DNA of 64,000 nt, taken from assembly GCA_946122785.1 (NCBI GenBank), contig CAMGYJ010000006.1, positions 1,116,001 to 1,180,000 on the forward strand, written 5' to 3'. A program made the position numbers and the translations under genes. A model generated the notes under the pieces. It searched no databases. It saw only the letters and a program-made list of their open reading frames with translations, and was not told where the DNA came from. This stretch comes from Linum tenue. Lineage: Eukaryota; Streptophyta; Magnoliopsida; Malpighiales; Linaceae. Of the stretch, positions 37,129 to 49,687 are shown piece after piece. How positions within the stretch are numbered: the first letter of the stretch is position 1; each line of letters opens with the position of its first letter.

Positions 37129-39076
37129 TCCACTTTTACGCATTAATTTACCTTTTTGGAGGGGTTTAGGGTTTCAACAAAGTGGGATGGGGGAGGCATC
37201 ATTATGGTGTATGTTTTTTTGGAGTCTTCGCTCTCCAGAAATCACCCAAAAGGGGGGAAAGGAAAATACACCCCATCATCACATTTCTCTTCCTTTCTTT
37301 GTAACGCACGCCCTCTTCTCTTCATTCTTCTCTTCTTGCCTTTTACGCGTTTTCAAGGGTCACCACCACCTTCTCATTTGTGTGGCCAATGTGGTCTAAC
37401 AGGGTATTGATATGATTTGAATCGGACTGTCAGTCACTACGACTGGAAGTCACGTAGTGGATTAGGTTTAGACTCACATGGAGAAGTATAAATACTTATC
37501 ATCTCCTCTGTAATTTGTAATCTCCTCACTAGCAAAAATTCGGTTACATCGATGATACTATTTATTAGTGGATGATTCAAGGGAGTCTATAACCCTACGG
37601 GCTTTGGGCTCGTAACGAACAATTTCGAAGAAGGGCTTGATCGAGGTAGCTCATCGGTCGCTCTTTTAGTAGTTGATGTGAATTTGCATGTTATCAAAGC
37701 ATTGAACGTAAAGTTATATCGACCATTCAAGATATGTTCAGTTTCTCTCTCACTTCCCTGCTAGGGCGAGGCTAATGAAATGACTTAAAAGAGGCAATGG
37801 AGGGTTCTTAAGAACCTTGTCCTGTTGTACTTATCGTTCGTTTCTCTCCTCTTGTTTTCCTTTTGAATTGACAAGCAAATTTATTTTTTTACTGTTGAGT
37901 GATGTGGATCACCCAATAATCTTTTCTTCTTTATATATAGAATGTTAAGTTATTATCAGTCGATCGTGGTATATGCTCAACTACCTATATAAGAAAAAAA
38001 TCGTATGAGATATATTTTGTAATTCTATATGAACCATTATTGAGACAAATTGATGGTTGATTGTGTATCTTCTAATAACTATAGCACCTTCTTAAAGTTA
38101 TATATCTCTCTACTGCCACATAGCCCCTCGATCGAGAATCCTCCAAACTGGTTATTATGGCTCCTTTTTGGATACTTTGATGAGTAATTATCACTTGTGA
38201 TTATTGAGGAAACAGTAAATCTAGTGCTCGGAATGATCATCGAATTTACTCAAGTATAAACATTTAATTGGTAATTTATGCATCTATAGACACAGTCTAG
38301 AAATCATAATTGGAAGTAGTGATGGCAATTTCTGAACTGATTCGTACATCTCGATTTGTCTTAATTATCTTTTTGGCGAGGATATTACCCGATTCACACT
38401 AATGTGGGCCAGGACATTGACACTATTTTGACTTATTATCTACTTGTATTTCTCATATTTTGACCTTTCTCAAATCATATCTTCCTAAGGAAATTCGAAG
38501 GCTCCATTTGTCAACTAGTTAGACACAATTATTACTCCTTCTTATATCTCTAACTCATTAATAATTAAATAATAATATTTTTATTCAAATAACATATAAG
38601 AACGGGTTGGCATATCTCACTCCCTACCCGTACGAGTATTTCCCAATCTACTCACAAATAATATGAAAAAGATATGTCTATTGAAAGCATGTTAAGCTTG
38701 TTTCTTCATGGGGATAATAATTAGTAACTGTTTGTGGATGTTTTATTATAATGAGGAGGTTTGTACCTCAGATCCCACCCATTTATTATTTAACTAATAA
38801 AGGGAATGGTTATTCTCTTATATAATGTGGTCTAAAATAGAGAAAAATGTTTTGGGTTGATTCTTTTCTCAGCATGATGTGAGGTTTTGTAAATACACTA
38901 ATGTCAAACAAGAAATTAAAACAATTTTCTTTTCGTGAAGTCTAAATGACAAAAACTTCTCAACTCATATATCACTCTTAAGTTAATCAAGAATTTGTTG
39001 TCCAATAGTATAATGGTAAACAATTATATTTTTCGAAGTCACGACCTCCAGCCGATCTTCTCTATTCTATAAAGAA

Positions 39077-39080
<4 letters not shown>
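37129..39080. other. AT-rich spacer between two mobile elements
   Basis: Apart from the LTR-like remnant at 37408-37700, no gene or defined repeat is supported. A weak tRNA A-box-like AGTATAATGGTAA occurs at about 39008. Confidence 0.5.
37408..37700 (+). mobile_element. Decayed Copia-type LTR with primer-binding-site remnant
   Basis: Seen: the stretch from TGATATGATTTG (37408) to ..TTTGCA (37688) starts TG and ends CA. It contains TATAAATA (37487) and is followed at once by TGTTATCAAAGC (37689-37700). That matches 10 of 12 bases of TGGTATCAGAGC, the primer-binding site complementary to initiator tRNA-Met used by many plant Copia elements. No second LTR or gag/pol reading frame follows, so this is a fragment. 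The 5' boundary is uncertain. Confidence 0.42.

Positions 39081-39135
<55 letters not shown>
39081..39135. repeat. TA microsatellite, left flank of the 39-40 kb element
   Basis: About 27 uninterrupted TA units ending exactly at the left terminal inverted repeat. Confidence 0.95.
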
Positions 39136-39137
<2 letters not shown>

Positions 39138-40436
39138 GTTAGACTGGTGTACGTCAGGCGTATAGTATACGTCAGATTTTCTCACCATTGATCTCATCTA
39201 ACGGTCGTTATTTACGGTGATAAAAAAAATTAATTATTTGAAATTATAATTACTAATGACACCCATTAAAATTATAGACATACGATATAGTCCTTGAACA
39301 AATTTTACCATTTCTTTTCATAGTACCGTGTGTTTTTACTCATTCTTTCAAACACCCAAACTTATGTACCACTACCAATTAATTCTCCATCGACAAATTT
39401 GGGTGATTGCTTCCTGAAATGCCAATTTTTCAATCATCAAAATACGAACCAAGAATATCTCTCCTCCTCACCCCTGAGTTCTACTTTTACCCGAACACTG
39501 GATCTCTCTCTCGTCTATCTCCCACAAATCCTCTGTGCAAGACATCGTTCAATCCCTTGGCCCAAATCTATCTCTTGGCGGCTTCTTCTTCTTTTCGTTC
39601 TCTCGCTGCCTCAATCTCTTTCTAGAGGCAGGCTGCGTTTTCCCTCTGCTTCTTTCTCTTTGAAACACACAAGGAAACAGCGCTGGGGAAGCGTGATCAG
39701 CTGCGGCCGCTGAATCAGGGATTCTGGCGCCGCCGTCACCGTCGCCATCTCCGCCCTCCTCCTTGTCTATTCTTCTAGTCGGTGAACAGGGGAAAAGTAG
39801 GGACGATCGACAAAGCAGTTCTATTTGTGCTTACATGAAGCCTTTGGAGATCAACTGGGCAGAAAACAGATGCTAGCTCCTGAAGCGTGATTAGCAGCCT
39901 CAAGAAATACACATGCTTCTTGTCTCTGTTTCAATGGCTCTCGTATTCAAACTCTATGACAACTGACCTCCAATTCGACGAGTTCCATCAAAGCCCTCAT
40001 CTGGGATACTCTGAGATGAAATTTCTAATATCCGATACATAATCGGCCAATTCTTAAAGAAGACATTCTCCTCATCGGCTGGACATCATCCCCAAATCGT
40101 ACTCAATGAACCCCAGGAACCCAAGTTGGAGGGATTAAGAGGTTCCACACCCAAATTAAACAGCACTCTGGTTCAGTTTCGATCTAGCCACTAAACAATA
40201 TATATAGTATTTGATTGTTGAAAATGATGTTCGAAGAAAGTAGGGAACCAAAATAAAGAACTCACTGGAAAAAAATTGGGAGCTATAATGCTCGTATAAA
40301 ATATTAATGGGTGTTGTTAGTAATTATATTTGCTAATTAATAATTAAATAAATCATCATTACTAATGACCGTCAGATTAGATCAACGGTGTGAGGCATTT
40401 GTCGTATACTATACGCCTGACGTACACCAGTCTAAC

Positions 40437-40438
<2 letters not shown>
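39136..40438. mobile_element. TA-microsatellite-targeted TIR element carrying a gene fragment
   Basis: Seen: both ends read inward start GGGTTAGACTGGTGTACGTC and stay identical for 36 bp. Similarity then continues, with mismatches, for about 150 bp on each side (to about 39290 and from about 40288), including CACCCATTAA and an A[C/A]GGTC block. The ends abut TA microsatellites on both sides, as for the rice Micron elements, which insert into TA repeats. The 1-kb interior (about 39300-40280) is visibly richer in GC and looks like exon/UTR sequence. On the - strand it holds a Kozak-like ATG and a 45-codon ORF (39748-39611). There is no transposase. Target duplication cannot be read because the flanks are all TA. 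Confidence 0.75.
39611..39748 (-). pseudogene. Probable captured gene fragment (45-codon ORF)
   Basis: On the - strand GGAGATGGCGACGG opens an ORF MATVTAAPESLIQRPQLITL.. of 45 codons, ending TGA 39613-39611. The codon use is more GC-rich than the surrounding DNA and the ATG context is that of a real plant start. The long, moderately GC-rich leader-like sequence upstream on the same strand (39750-40280) resembles a 5' UTR region. I cannot identify the parent gene. I infer a first-exon fragment picked up by the enclosing transposable element; independent function is unlikely. Confidence 0.4.

Positions 40439-40505
<67 letters not shown>
40439..40505. repeat. AT microsatellite, right flank of the 39-40 kb element
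   Basis: About 33 AT units starting exactly at the right terminal inverted repeat. Confidence 0.95.
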
Positions 40506-40509
<4 letters not shown>

Positions 40510-40813
40510 ACATATGGTATAAGCACAATTGTACATGAGACAATAATTTTTATTAACTTACGAATCTACTCTGATAAAGAATTAGGTGTCATATATATCT
40601 ATCGATGTTTTAATTCTGTTTCGACAACTGTGATCCAACCACATAATCTTTCATCAACAAATGTGGCTGTAAGAAAGTAAAACAATTGCTTGGTCATGGG
40701 CTTGGCTAGCTAGCTCTAACAAGAGCAACCACACACACACAACGTGCAACAAGAGCCATAACAGTTTCGACGATCGACAAGAAGGGAACCGCAAATTTGG
40801 AAGTTGGGTATTA

Positions 40814-41110
40814 ATGGCGAGAAAGGAAGAAAGATTGGTGGTTGGGAAGTAATTTGGTGTCGCTTTGCAGGCTGTGGCTGAAAGCGAAAGAAAGCCAAGA
40901 AACAGTAAGCAAAAAAAGAAAAAGGGTAAAAGTGGAGGTTTGAAATGGCTTCAACTTTCTGCATTAATCCTCTCTCTCTCTCTCTTCTTTCTCGCTCCTC
41001 TCTCTGGGTTTGTCTTCTTCCTTCCAATTCTTTTGCCCTCTATGGCCCTCCAATATCTCCAAGCTACCACAACAGAGCTAGAGAAAGATGATCCTTCAAC
41101 ATCAGGTTGA
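40814..41110 (+). pseudogene. Small basic-plus-hydrophobic ORF interrupted by one stop
   Basis: Not a recognised family. ATG 40814 opens MARKEERLVVGK, then TAA (40850-40852), then the same frame runs 85 further codons to TGA 41108-41110. The second part has a Lys-rich stretch (SKQKKKKGKSGG), a hydrophobic segment of about 35 residues (from LKWLQLSALILSLSLFFLAP) and an acidic tail. That layout would suit a one- or two-pass membrane protein. TTTGCAG at 40864-40870 could be a 3' splice site joining it to an unseen exon. The CT-repeat under the hydrophobic part is a warning that it may be chance. Confidence 0.2.
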
Positions 41111-44100
41111 TCATTATTTGATTAAGCTTTAGATCGACTGATATAATAGTTTTCATGAAAGGTGTTAAAAACAAGCTCATATGATGCATCCATGCATGGG
41201 AGTCCTTTGTAGAGCAATGACAACGAGTTCAGGGTGACCGATTTTCCTATGTACTATTTTGAGTCACGGTTTTATTAGAATAATCATGATAGTAGTTAAA
41301 AGTAGACGGAAATGTAATATAATGTACCAAAAACTACAATTATGTTGTTAGAGAAAAACTCATCCTGATAATTTTCGTGATATATCAATATCATGTCAAA
41401 AGTTCTTGATTCAAATTGGAGTTTCCTGACCAAATCAATTGGAATCCATTTGGGTATCCGATTAATTGGTAACAAATTATTTTGTCATTTCTAGTTATTA
41501 ATTTATTAGCATAATAGAACACTTTTCAAGTCTTAAGCCACAAAAATTTTGAATCGTCGCTCACATTATTAAAACGAAGAAACACTAAATTATGATGAAA
41601 AATGACTATTTACTCATATCAATACCAGTCCAATATCACATAATTTGCCGAATATTAACCAATATAAATATATAATGTATTTTCTTCCATAAAAATTAAA
41701 TGCCTGGCCGGCCAAACTGTTCCTTTCCCCCATCGCAAATATTGACGAAAAAAACAATATGTCACTTTTCTTTTAATTTTGTCAACTTTGGTTTCTCCTT
41801 CCTAATTCCCATTTCTATATTGAACTTTACAAGAAATTTTCTAACAAATGTGCTCCCAAATTTCAACAATATGATAAGCAGCGGGCGACATTGTCACAAT
41901 CATTAGAAAAGTTGAACATATATATGGAAAAATAGAGGTCAAATTACACTTTGAAACAGCTTCTAATTGTCACGTTGTTGTGATTATAAATACAAAATTG
42001 TGCCTTAATTAATTTGAGATTAACAGCCGGCGATATTGTCAATGTGAGGGAGAAGATTAGGTAACTAATGGGTTGTGGTTTGGTGAATAGAGAATCGAGT
42101 AGGCCTTGAGGGAGAAGATTAACCATTTTGGTAGATCTAGGTTAATCACCTAGTTGGCATAGTTATGGTTGAAGATTGAGATTTCTAAGAAGTCTTTCAA
42201 ATATTAGAGCTGGATAGAAAAAAATTCAAATTATCAAGGGCAAGGAGAAAATCTCATAAGGGACAACCGAGAAAAGTGATTAATAGTTTTATGTCATTTG
42301 TGAAGGGAATGAAAGCGTAGCTATAAAATGATAAATGTGGTTCGGAAATTTTCTCTGGCGTCATGTCTTATAATTATCTATGTCGGTACTGTTACTTAGT
42401 TCCTACGTGCTTTTGTTAATACGAGTCTTACTAAACCATTTGTCATATAGCATTCCTTGACGGCAAAGAATATCCAAGGTGATGAAACCTAAAAGAATTT
42501 CATTGATCTAGCTAGTTGATTATCCACATAGCTAGCTACCCAATTTATTCATTTGTGTAACAAGAAAAATGGAATTGAAGTCATTCACATGTTATACAAT
42601 ACACTCTCAAAAGAACAAGATTAGACAAACAAACATTGCACGAACGAATAGGGCACAATGCCTTCAATTCACCAAGAAAGGAATCCCAAAAAAGGGTTTG
42701 ATGAAAAAGCTTCTTGGATTGCTTCTATCACATTACAAACCATGCCCATATCTCAAGCATGATATAATAATAACACCTTTTCTCCCACTCGAGGAAACAC
42801 TTAGGTGGGAGTTAGGCCCTTCTCATGTCCCCCTAGAAGCCCCTCTATCCCTTTTCACCCACTTCAAAATATACACAAAATTTTGGAAGTATTGGCAAAT
42901 CGATAATTAAAGTTTCAATTTCTATTCAACCTGTTATTGTCAATGTAAGTTTACAATAACTAATAGAACAACAACCCAGTCCATCTTCGTCATGACATTT
43001 TGTGGCAATATTTTATTCATATTAGTGTGTGAGTTCACCCAAATAAATAATGAAATGATGATCACACATCAACCCTAATTATCAGCTTACATAAACTAGA
43101 GCCCATTCTAACTCATACTCGTCCCAAACCAAACACACTACATTTACGTTTTCAGCCCACACATATCATCTCCAAAAATTTTAAACAAATGTCGATTTCC
43201 ACAAAAATATAGAGATTCCATTGGCTTGTTTTTAAAGGTTTCTTCCATAGATCTTTCCTCATCATTTCCACTTCACCCCACTCCCTTTAGGAAATAAAAT
43301 TGATTGAAAAAAAAAAAAAACAAAGTTAAAGCTCATCCCTTTACCTTGCCTCCACTCAAGTTTCTAGCAACTTTTGCATCATTGCAAAAAGGCAATTGTT
43401 TGCTTTGAAATCGGTTCCTTAATAAGGGAAAAAGGTTTCTCCACTCTCCCACAACTACGAGTACCATACAAACATGTGTCCCTTTACAATTCCTCTCTTC
43501 CCACTCATCTTGTCAATTATAGAGCTATACTCAAACCATGATTAGTGTTCAGAAGGAAACCAAAGTAGAAGAAACCAGCCAATGAGACACGATGAATGAT
43601 GACTCCAATTTCTTGCATGATGATGGGTCTCTTCCATAATGGTATTTTCTTTTGGAGGAGGGTCTTTAAGGTTAAGTAGTTGTTTATTCTCCTAAGTAAA
43701 GTGGCCCATAATATTTGACCCCTTTTCAAGCCCTAAAAGTAAAATCACACCAAACGAAATTTAATATAAGACGGGTAATAAGTGACACATTTTTTTTATG
43801 CTTAATCAATGTGATCAACCTATAAAAGAGGTGTTGATTTTGCGATATCATTGCTGATTCTCAACCCGAGACACCTCTTGCAACCCCCTAGTAACTTATC
43901 AAAGATATTGTATATGTAAACTTACTCTAACTTAAATTACTGATAAAAGTACAAAAATAAGGTTATTTAGCATGTCTTATACGTCACGGTTGATGGTTAA
44001 ATAGAGTGTGACTTAAAACTTCAGTGAATGTCAGATACAAGACCTCTCAATAATAAAATGTACAACAACTACATTGATTATGAAAGGTTAAAACTTGATG

Positions 44101-44502
44101 GGATATGATCATGATACAAAAAATGGGCAAGCCAAGACCCACACTTTTCACTAGTGCAAGCCAAGTCCCACTTAGCTTTTACACACCACACGTAAGATCA
44201 TGATGAAAGGTACACTTAATTAAGTATGAACAATCATATATGACATTCTTAAATGTAAACTTCAGCCAATTGCATAACAACAAATTACTCAAAATTTAGT
44301 AGTGGAGGGGGAAATTTGTGATAGAGAAAGGGGAAAAGAGTGGCGATGAAAAAGGTTAATTGGTAGCTTTCTTGCACTTAAAGCAACTAGGCTTTCAATA
44401 GTTCCCCACCCCCTCCTATGGTTTTGTTGTTGTAGGCTCTTACCTTTTAGTTCAAGAACACTTGAATGAAAAGTGGGGTTACTTTTTCTATGGGGAGGAA
44501 TT

Positions 44503-44640
44503 ACATAAATGGTAACTAAAGATCAGGATCACTGAGTTTTGCTCACTAAATTTTGTTTTTTAACAAGATTGTCACTGAAGTTTGGAAGAACTAGCAAAAC
44601 AGTCATCTATCATCATCACAGGTTTTATCAAGAATTTCTA
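44503..44640. repeat. MITE fragment with TCACTAAA motifs
   Basis: Contains AATGGTAACTAAAGATCAGG, GCTCACTAAATTTTG and TTGTCACTGAAGTTTGG, similar in wording to 60705-60850 and to the arms of the CNGC intron insert. This suggests a shared dispersed repeat family. No end can be fixed. Confidence 0.3.
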
Positions 44641-47600
44641 ACTACAGTTGTAACTTGTAAGTCATAAATTACCTAAACCAGAAAAGCCACACATATCATC
44701 TTAATTAGCTATCACTTGAGGGTGTGACAGCAGGGAAGGTGATTTCCTAGTAACCTGGGTTGGTACGCATTGGCTCGACTAATGGACTTGATTCTCATCA
44801 GATATGTGTAACTTAAAGTAAGTAAGTCTCAATAAGACGAGATTAACATATTGGACGTGATTGTAGTACTTCAAGTGATCAACGTATTGAACTCATCCGC
44901 GAGAAATTTTCAAATATGAATCCACCCTTGGGCCAACATTATTGAAGCATTATCATTCCACGTTTACAAAGAAGCACATCAATATTGTTTGTTATATTTC
45001 TTATGCATTCCCTATTTGTCACTCCTTTTTTTTATCAATCAACTTGGCCATGGTATTGGCTAAGCAGAAAGGAGAAAGCAATCAAATTATTACAGGCTCT
45101 TTTTCTCTTTTGGGTTTATTTGTCGAGTTGGGAATTTTTCAAACAAATTGAAATATGCCAAAAACAATTTCCTACCTAAAAAAAAAACCCTTTTGTGGTT
45201 GAACGAAATAACGTGGGAATCTGCTTTCCATTCTCCACTTCTTCTTCTCCTCCTCCTCTTCTTTTTTCTTTGGGAATCCTTAAGAACTACCAACAGTGGA
45301 AAACAACCCCACGCCACTTGCGAAGTCCAAAAAGGCCAAGAGCTTAAAAAAGCCGCTTTCCCCACACTAATGCATGTCGTGGAAAGTTGCTTGAAACTTC
45401 TTCATCTTGAGTCCTTGGATGATATAGTCTGGACAAGTAAGTTCATCCATAGTTTTAGACTTTTAGTTAGAGTCGATCCATGTTTACTACATCGTATTTT
45501 GAATGTTTCAAATATGTTAAACATTCGTATTATGTTGGTTGGCTTTGTAAATCTTATATTTATTTCTCGTTTCTTGATATATCCATAATATATCGGCCAT
45601 ATATGGATTTGAATGTTGTCGTGGGCATGCTTACTAAGAACAGACCAAACCTCTTCAGTTATGGATTTGGATTAAAATTCGTAGTATCCATAATGCTTTG
45701 TTGTTAAAATTCATAGTTGAATGATATATTTTTAAAAATAAGATAGTACGGTAACTAAAATTGTCACTAAACATAGTTTCTATATACTTTTATTATAAAT
45801 AAGATTTTTCCTGCAAAAAATGAAGATAAATTTTTGGTTATAACTTATAACTATCAGATAAAAACATATGATGAGTTGATTCAAGATATTTAGGTTTATC
45901 GTTATAAGTTGTGAGATTGATGTTTTTAATACCGATTTTGTAAATTGAACATGAAAGTCTCACTCCCCAAGTTGACTAAAATATTTCTGATAATCGATAA
46001 AGTACCAATATGAGACCGTTAAATTTAAACATGAGACCTCTCATTTTATGCTAATTATTAACACCTCAACCGCCACAATCAAGGCTTACTAATACTGAAG
46101 CCACACATTAGATTATTTTTAAATTTCATTACTTTATTTTATATGCTTAGAACACAAGCATATTCGTTGTTCCCACCTTTCCATGGAGGAATTTTATATA
46201 AAAAGAAGGGTCGGTTATATGTGAGAATGACAAGAGCCTTTTCTAAGATACACTTTACTCTATGCTTACTAGAGGCACTAAAATCTTTTCACCAACAGGA
46301 TAATGCATAGAGATTATATTCCCTTTCTCGATCTTCATTTTCAATTGTCCAATTAGACCCTAAAGTTGTGCTTTTTAAAGTTAAGACATAGACTTAAGAT
46401 AAACGCCTAAACCTTTTAATTAGGATACCTTAATTGGTTGTTCAAAACTTGATAGGTTCTCCTTTTTTTTTCCTCCTATGATCAATTGCTTTCCACTTGT
46501 CTTCTTGATTTGGTAGAAACACATTAACTTTAGGGCATATATATATTCCCATAATGATTCATGGACTAACAATATATTAGGGAAGTATTATGATTTGAAT
46601 CTTTTGACTGTTTGAAAATGAGATCTGGTTGATTATCAAAATCGATGACAGAACCAACATTCATTTATTCAATCGTTCAAGATGTTTCAGGTTAATTTGA
46701 ATGACGAAGAATATTTTTCATTATTAAAAATCTTACCTATAGAGGTAGAGATTATTTAACTCATCATATAATGAATTGAGTTGGGATGGTAAAATCCATT
46801 GTCCTATCACTAAACCACACTTAGCTAGATTGCTAGGATTTGAATAACTCAAAAGTTTTGAAAAAGGATCATTGCTCTTTTCTATAAGCTAGCCCATACT
46901 CGTGTAATGACTATAAGATACCTACTAGGGACACCTAAATGCAAGGCATAATGATCATCCCAAATTATATATTCCAATTTTAGATAAGGCGTGCACACAA
47001 AAGTAAACAATAATTAAGCATGGCTATTTGTACAATAATGTGACAAATGAGTAGTTTAGAATAGATAAATAAAAAGGATAAAAAAGTATCTTCCCTAGCT
47101 AAGTCTTCTACTGTTGTCAATTTGGCTAGATCTGGCAGGTTAAATTGGTCAAATTGTCACTGAAAGCTCAATCTAGTACATAGTTATCGAGGCAGTCGAA
47201 TCTAAAAAACATATAATCAAAATCATACGTTTAATTTATAAAATTTAAATGTCTAAGTGAGTACAATTTCTCCACCACCTGTCTATATAATTGAATAACA
47301 ATATTGTATGTTTTGCTCATCTAAAGCACAACACAAAGCCAACTTATCGAATTGTCTATCATTCAACCATTTTAATTAGCCTCGACTAATTGATGTTGCC
47401 AAGTCTCACAACATCAATCCTTTTCTTTTCACCTCCATGTTGTGGAAACCTAATTCATGCTTTCAAAAGACCAATAGGAAAGGAAAACCCAAAGTTTGAG
47501 ATATGGCATTTAAATCTAAACTTGGGGACAAACAATCCACTTCCAACCATACCTTATGAATGCACTATCCATTGTCATCATCACCATCCTTTCAACCCAC

Positions 47601-48544
47601 TCATGAATTTGTATTTATTTTAGTTATACACAAACAAAAACCCTTTTACAAAAATTATACATGGAAATATTATTAGGTGGGAGAGATTCAATGTGAGGAG
47701 GGACCTCGATCTCATGAAAGACAAAGAACCCATTTCTCATTGTGGTATGTATAGAGTGATGATCAACTTGATACCGCAAAGTAGCCCACATAAGCCATCT
47801 TCATCAATATTCAATTAATCTAATTACAGAACTAATCATTCTTCCAAGTGCTTAACTACGATGCATCTTCCACTATATATGTAGCTTGATCGTATTACTT
47901 TTGGTTCCTGGTATAACATGGCATTCGAAAATTTATATTAGACATTATTAGACTTCCTCTAGGGTCCACACTACTACCTTACCATACCATATTAAGCAAA
48001 ATAATTGATTGCCAAAGTCATATCTTGTATACTTTGTGTCCTTTGATCATATTTTACTAGAACTCGAACACCTGACATTATTCCGACATCAAACATGTAC
48101 ATGTCGACAAACCAACAGATAAGAGCAATTGAAGAGTTTGACATCATAAGGCTGGGAATTGTAGGTTCATTTTTGTATATGTTGGGTGGGAGACATAGCT
48201 GTCTTTGTTGTGAAGGATCTTTGAATTCAACTAGAAAGTGGTTGCTGAAAAGGAAAGGGAAAAAATTGGAGAGAAAAAGGTTTGCACGGTTTCTTGCTTG
48301 TGTTAGGTTTTGCCCTAAAACCAATATGCGAGTGGTCACATTTGTTCTTTCTTTCTAGTGATCGTCACAGAACCCAAATCTTTCTTCTTTGATCGATCCA
48401 TACATTAACCCAATTAACCACCATGTGGTGTTAGGTATATACATGCAAATATATGATTCTATCATCTTAATTATGTACATGTAGTACTTCAAACCATGTC
48501 GCCTATTTTTCTCTCTAATTATCGTTAACAACCACCCATGCATG

Positions 48545-48648
48545 ATGGAGATTGTAAAAGCACAAGTTAGGATTCAGGAGGTTATGAGTTCAAATTTTGA
48601 CAACCATCATGTATGTGTTGCCTCTGACAAAAAAAAAAAAAAAAAAAA
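48545..48648 (+). repeat. SINE-like retroposon with poly-A tail
   Basis: GAGTTCAAATTTTGAC (from about 48589) resembles a pol III B box. The upstream AAGCACAAGTTAGGATTCAGG could hold a degenerate A box. The copy ends in 20 consecutive A residues (48629-48648). The order fits a SINE, and the target duplication was not found. Confidence 0.42.
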
Positions 48649-49215
48649 TACAACCGAGTTGAAAAATCATCTAAAATTCTATACTATCTATAAGATAATT
48701 ATTCGGATGCAATTCTTATAAGCTAGTTATTCAAACTTTTGTGCAAGTGAAACTTTGTCATTGGTCACCACAAAGGAACAAACTATGTTTTTTTTTTACC
48801 ACTTTGTGTGCAATGGAAGGATATATACATTCGAGGCACAAGGTAATTAATGCATCAACTAATATTTTTCCACCCATCCTTTTCTCCTGACACAAGGAAT
48901 TACTGCTCATTTAAAACTTAATTTACAAAAGAACATAATGATTGATGGTATTATGTACGTAACTTTTGGTATTGATGAGAAGCCAGAGAGATGAATCCAA
49001 AAACTCGAAATGGGCAGTTCTAAAATTTGCTTTGGGTAGCTTTTCCTTTTTATTGCCTGTCAGCTCACCAGCCGCAGCAGTCAGCAGGCAGATTCTAAAA
49101 AGGAATAAAAAACAGTGAGAAGCCAAACAGAAGACGACATTTTTGCTTTTATGAAGAGCAAAAGTTGATAGATAGAAACAACCCCACAGTACTACATATA
49201 TATAATATAGCTCAG

Positions 49216-49301
49216 CTCAGCTAAGCTCAGCAGCAGACCATGGCAGCAGGCAGCAGCGTGATCGAATTGGTTTGTTTTTCTTTTGCTGAGCTTCAGCTGA
49301 G
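49216..49301. other. Imperfect hairpin of CTCAGCT repeats
   Basis: CTCAGCTAAGCTCAGCA (49216-49232) pairs with TGCTGAGCTTCAGCTGAG (49284-49301) with one bulged base, around a 51-nt loop. It is partly built from a local AGCTC repeat, so the pairing may be a by-product. Confidence 0.35.
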
Positions 49302-49495
49302 ATTTCAGATAACAGGAGACAACTGAAAACCCTAACTTTGCCATTTGTCACTTTGCATATATAATACGCAAACAGTGACGGTCCACGACGACCGAGTGCT
49401 GCCGCTTTAGGCTAGAAGCTAGACTGTGTTGTGTATATGGCAGCTGCAGAGTGTGTACATTACTATAGCAAAGACAGGAAAAGTTTGACCCTCAT

Positions 49496-49687
49496 CAGCG
49501 GCGGATTCAGGATTGGGTAGAGCACTGGATCACATTGAAAAAAAACTGAGAAGGCTGGGTCGTAACACGACGAACACTGAAACGAACACCGAAACAAACA
49601 CAAAAAATCGAAAATTTACAAGTGCTATACTAGCTCCGAATCGAGGGAGGGCTGGGCTGTGGCCCGGGGCCCCCAGATCCGCCGCTG
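49496..49687. mobile_element. Small hAT-like MITE
   Basis: Seen: left end CAGCGGCGGATTCAGGATT, and the right end read inward starts CAGCGGCGGATCTGGGGG, an 11-bp identical terminal inverted repeat. The flanking octamers ACCCTCAT and ATCCTGAT agree at 6 of 8 positions, consistent with a diverged 8-bp hAT duplication. CAGYGGCGGA ends are common among plant hAT-derived MITEs. The 192-bp length leaves no coding capacity. Confidence 0.6.

Noticed and set aside
39000..39055. tRNA-Asp-like AGTATAATGGTAA stretch
   Set aside because: Only the A-box region is similar; no B box at the right distance.
40716..41027. - strand ORF of 103 codons rich in Arg/Glu
   Set aside because: Its N-terminal part is the reverse of a CT microsatellite and it has no family likeness.
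45148..45588. 146-codon + strand ORF
   Set aside because: Hydrophobic but without any recognisable motif. It is built over CT-rich and AT-rich DNA, overlaps other chance ORFs and has no splice-linked partner.
46735..46860. - strand SINE-like copy (TGGTTTAGTGATAGGAC as A box)
   Set aside because: An A-box-like motif is present, but I could not find a B box or tail, so it is not listed as a feature.
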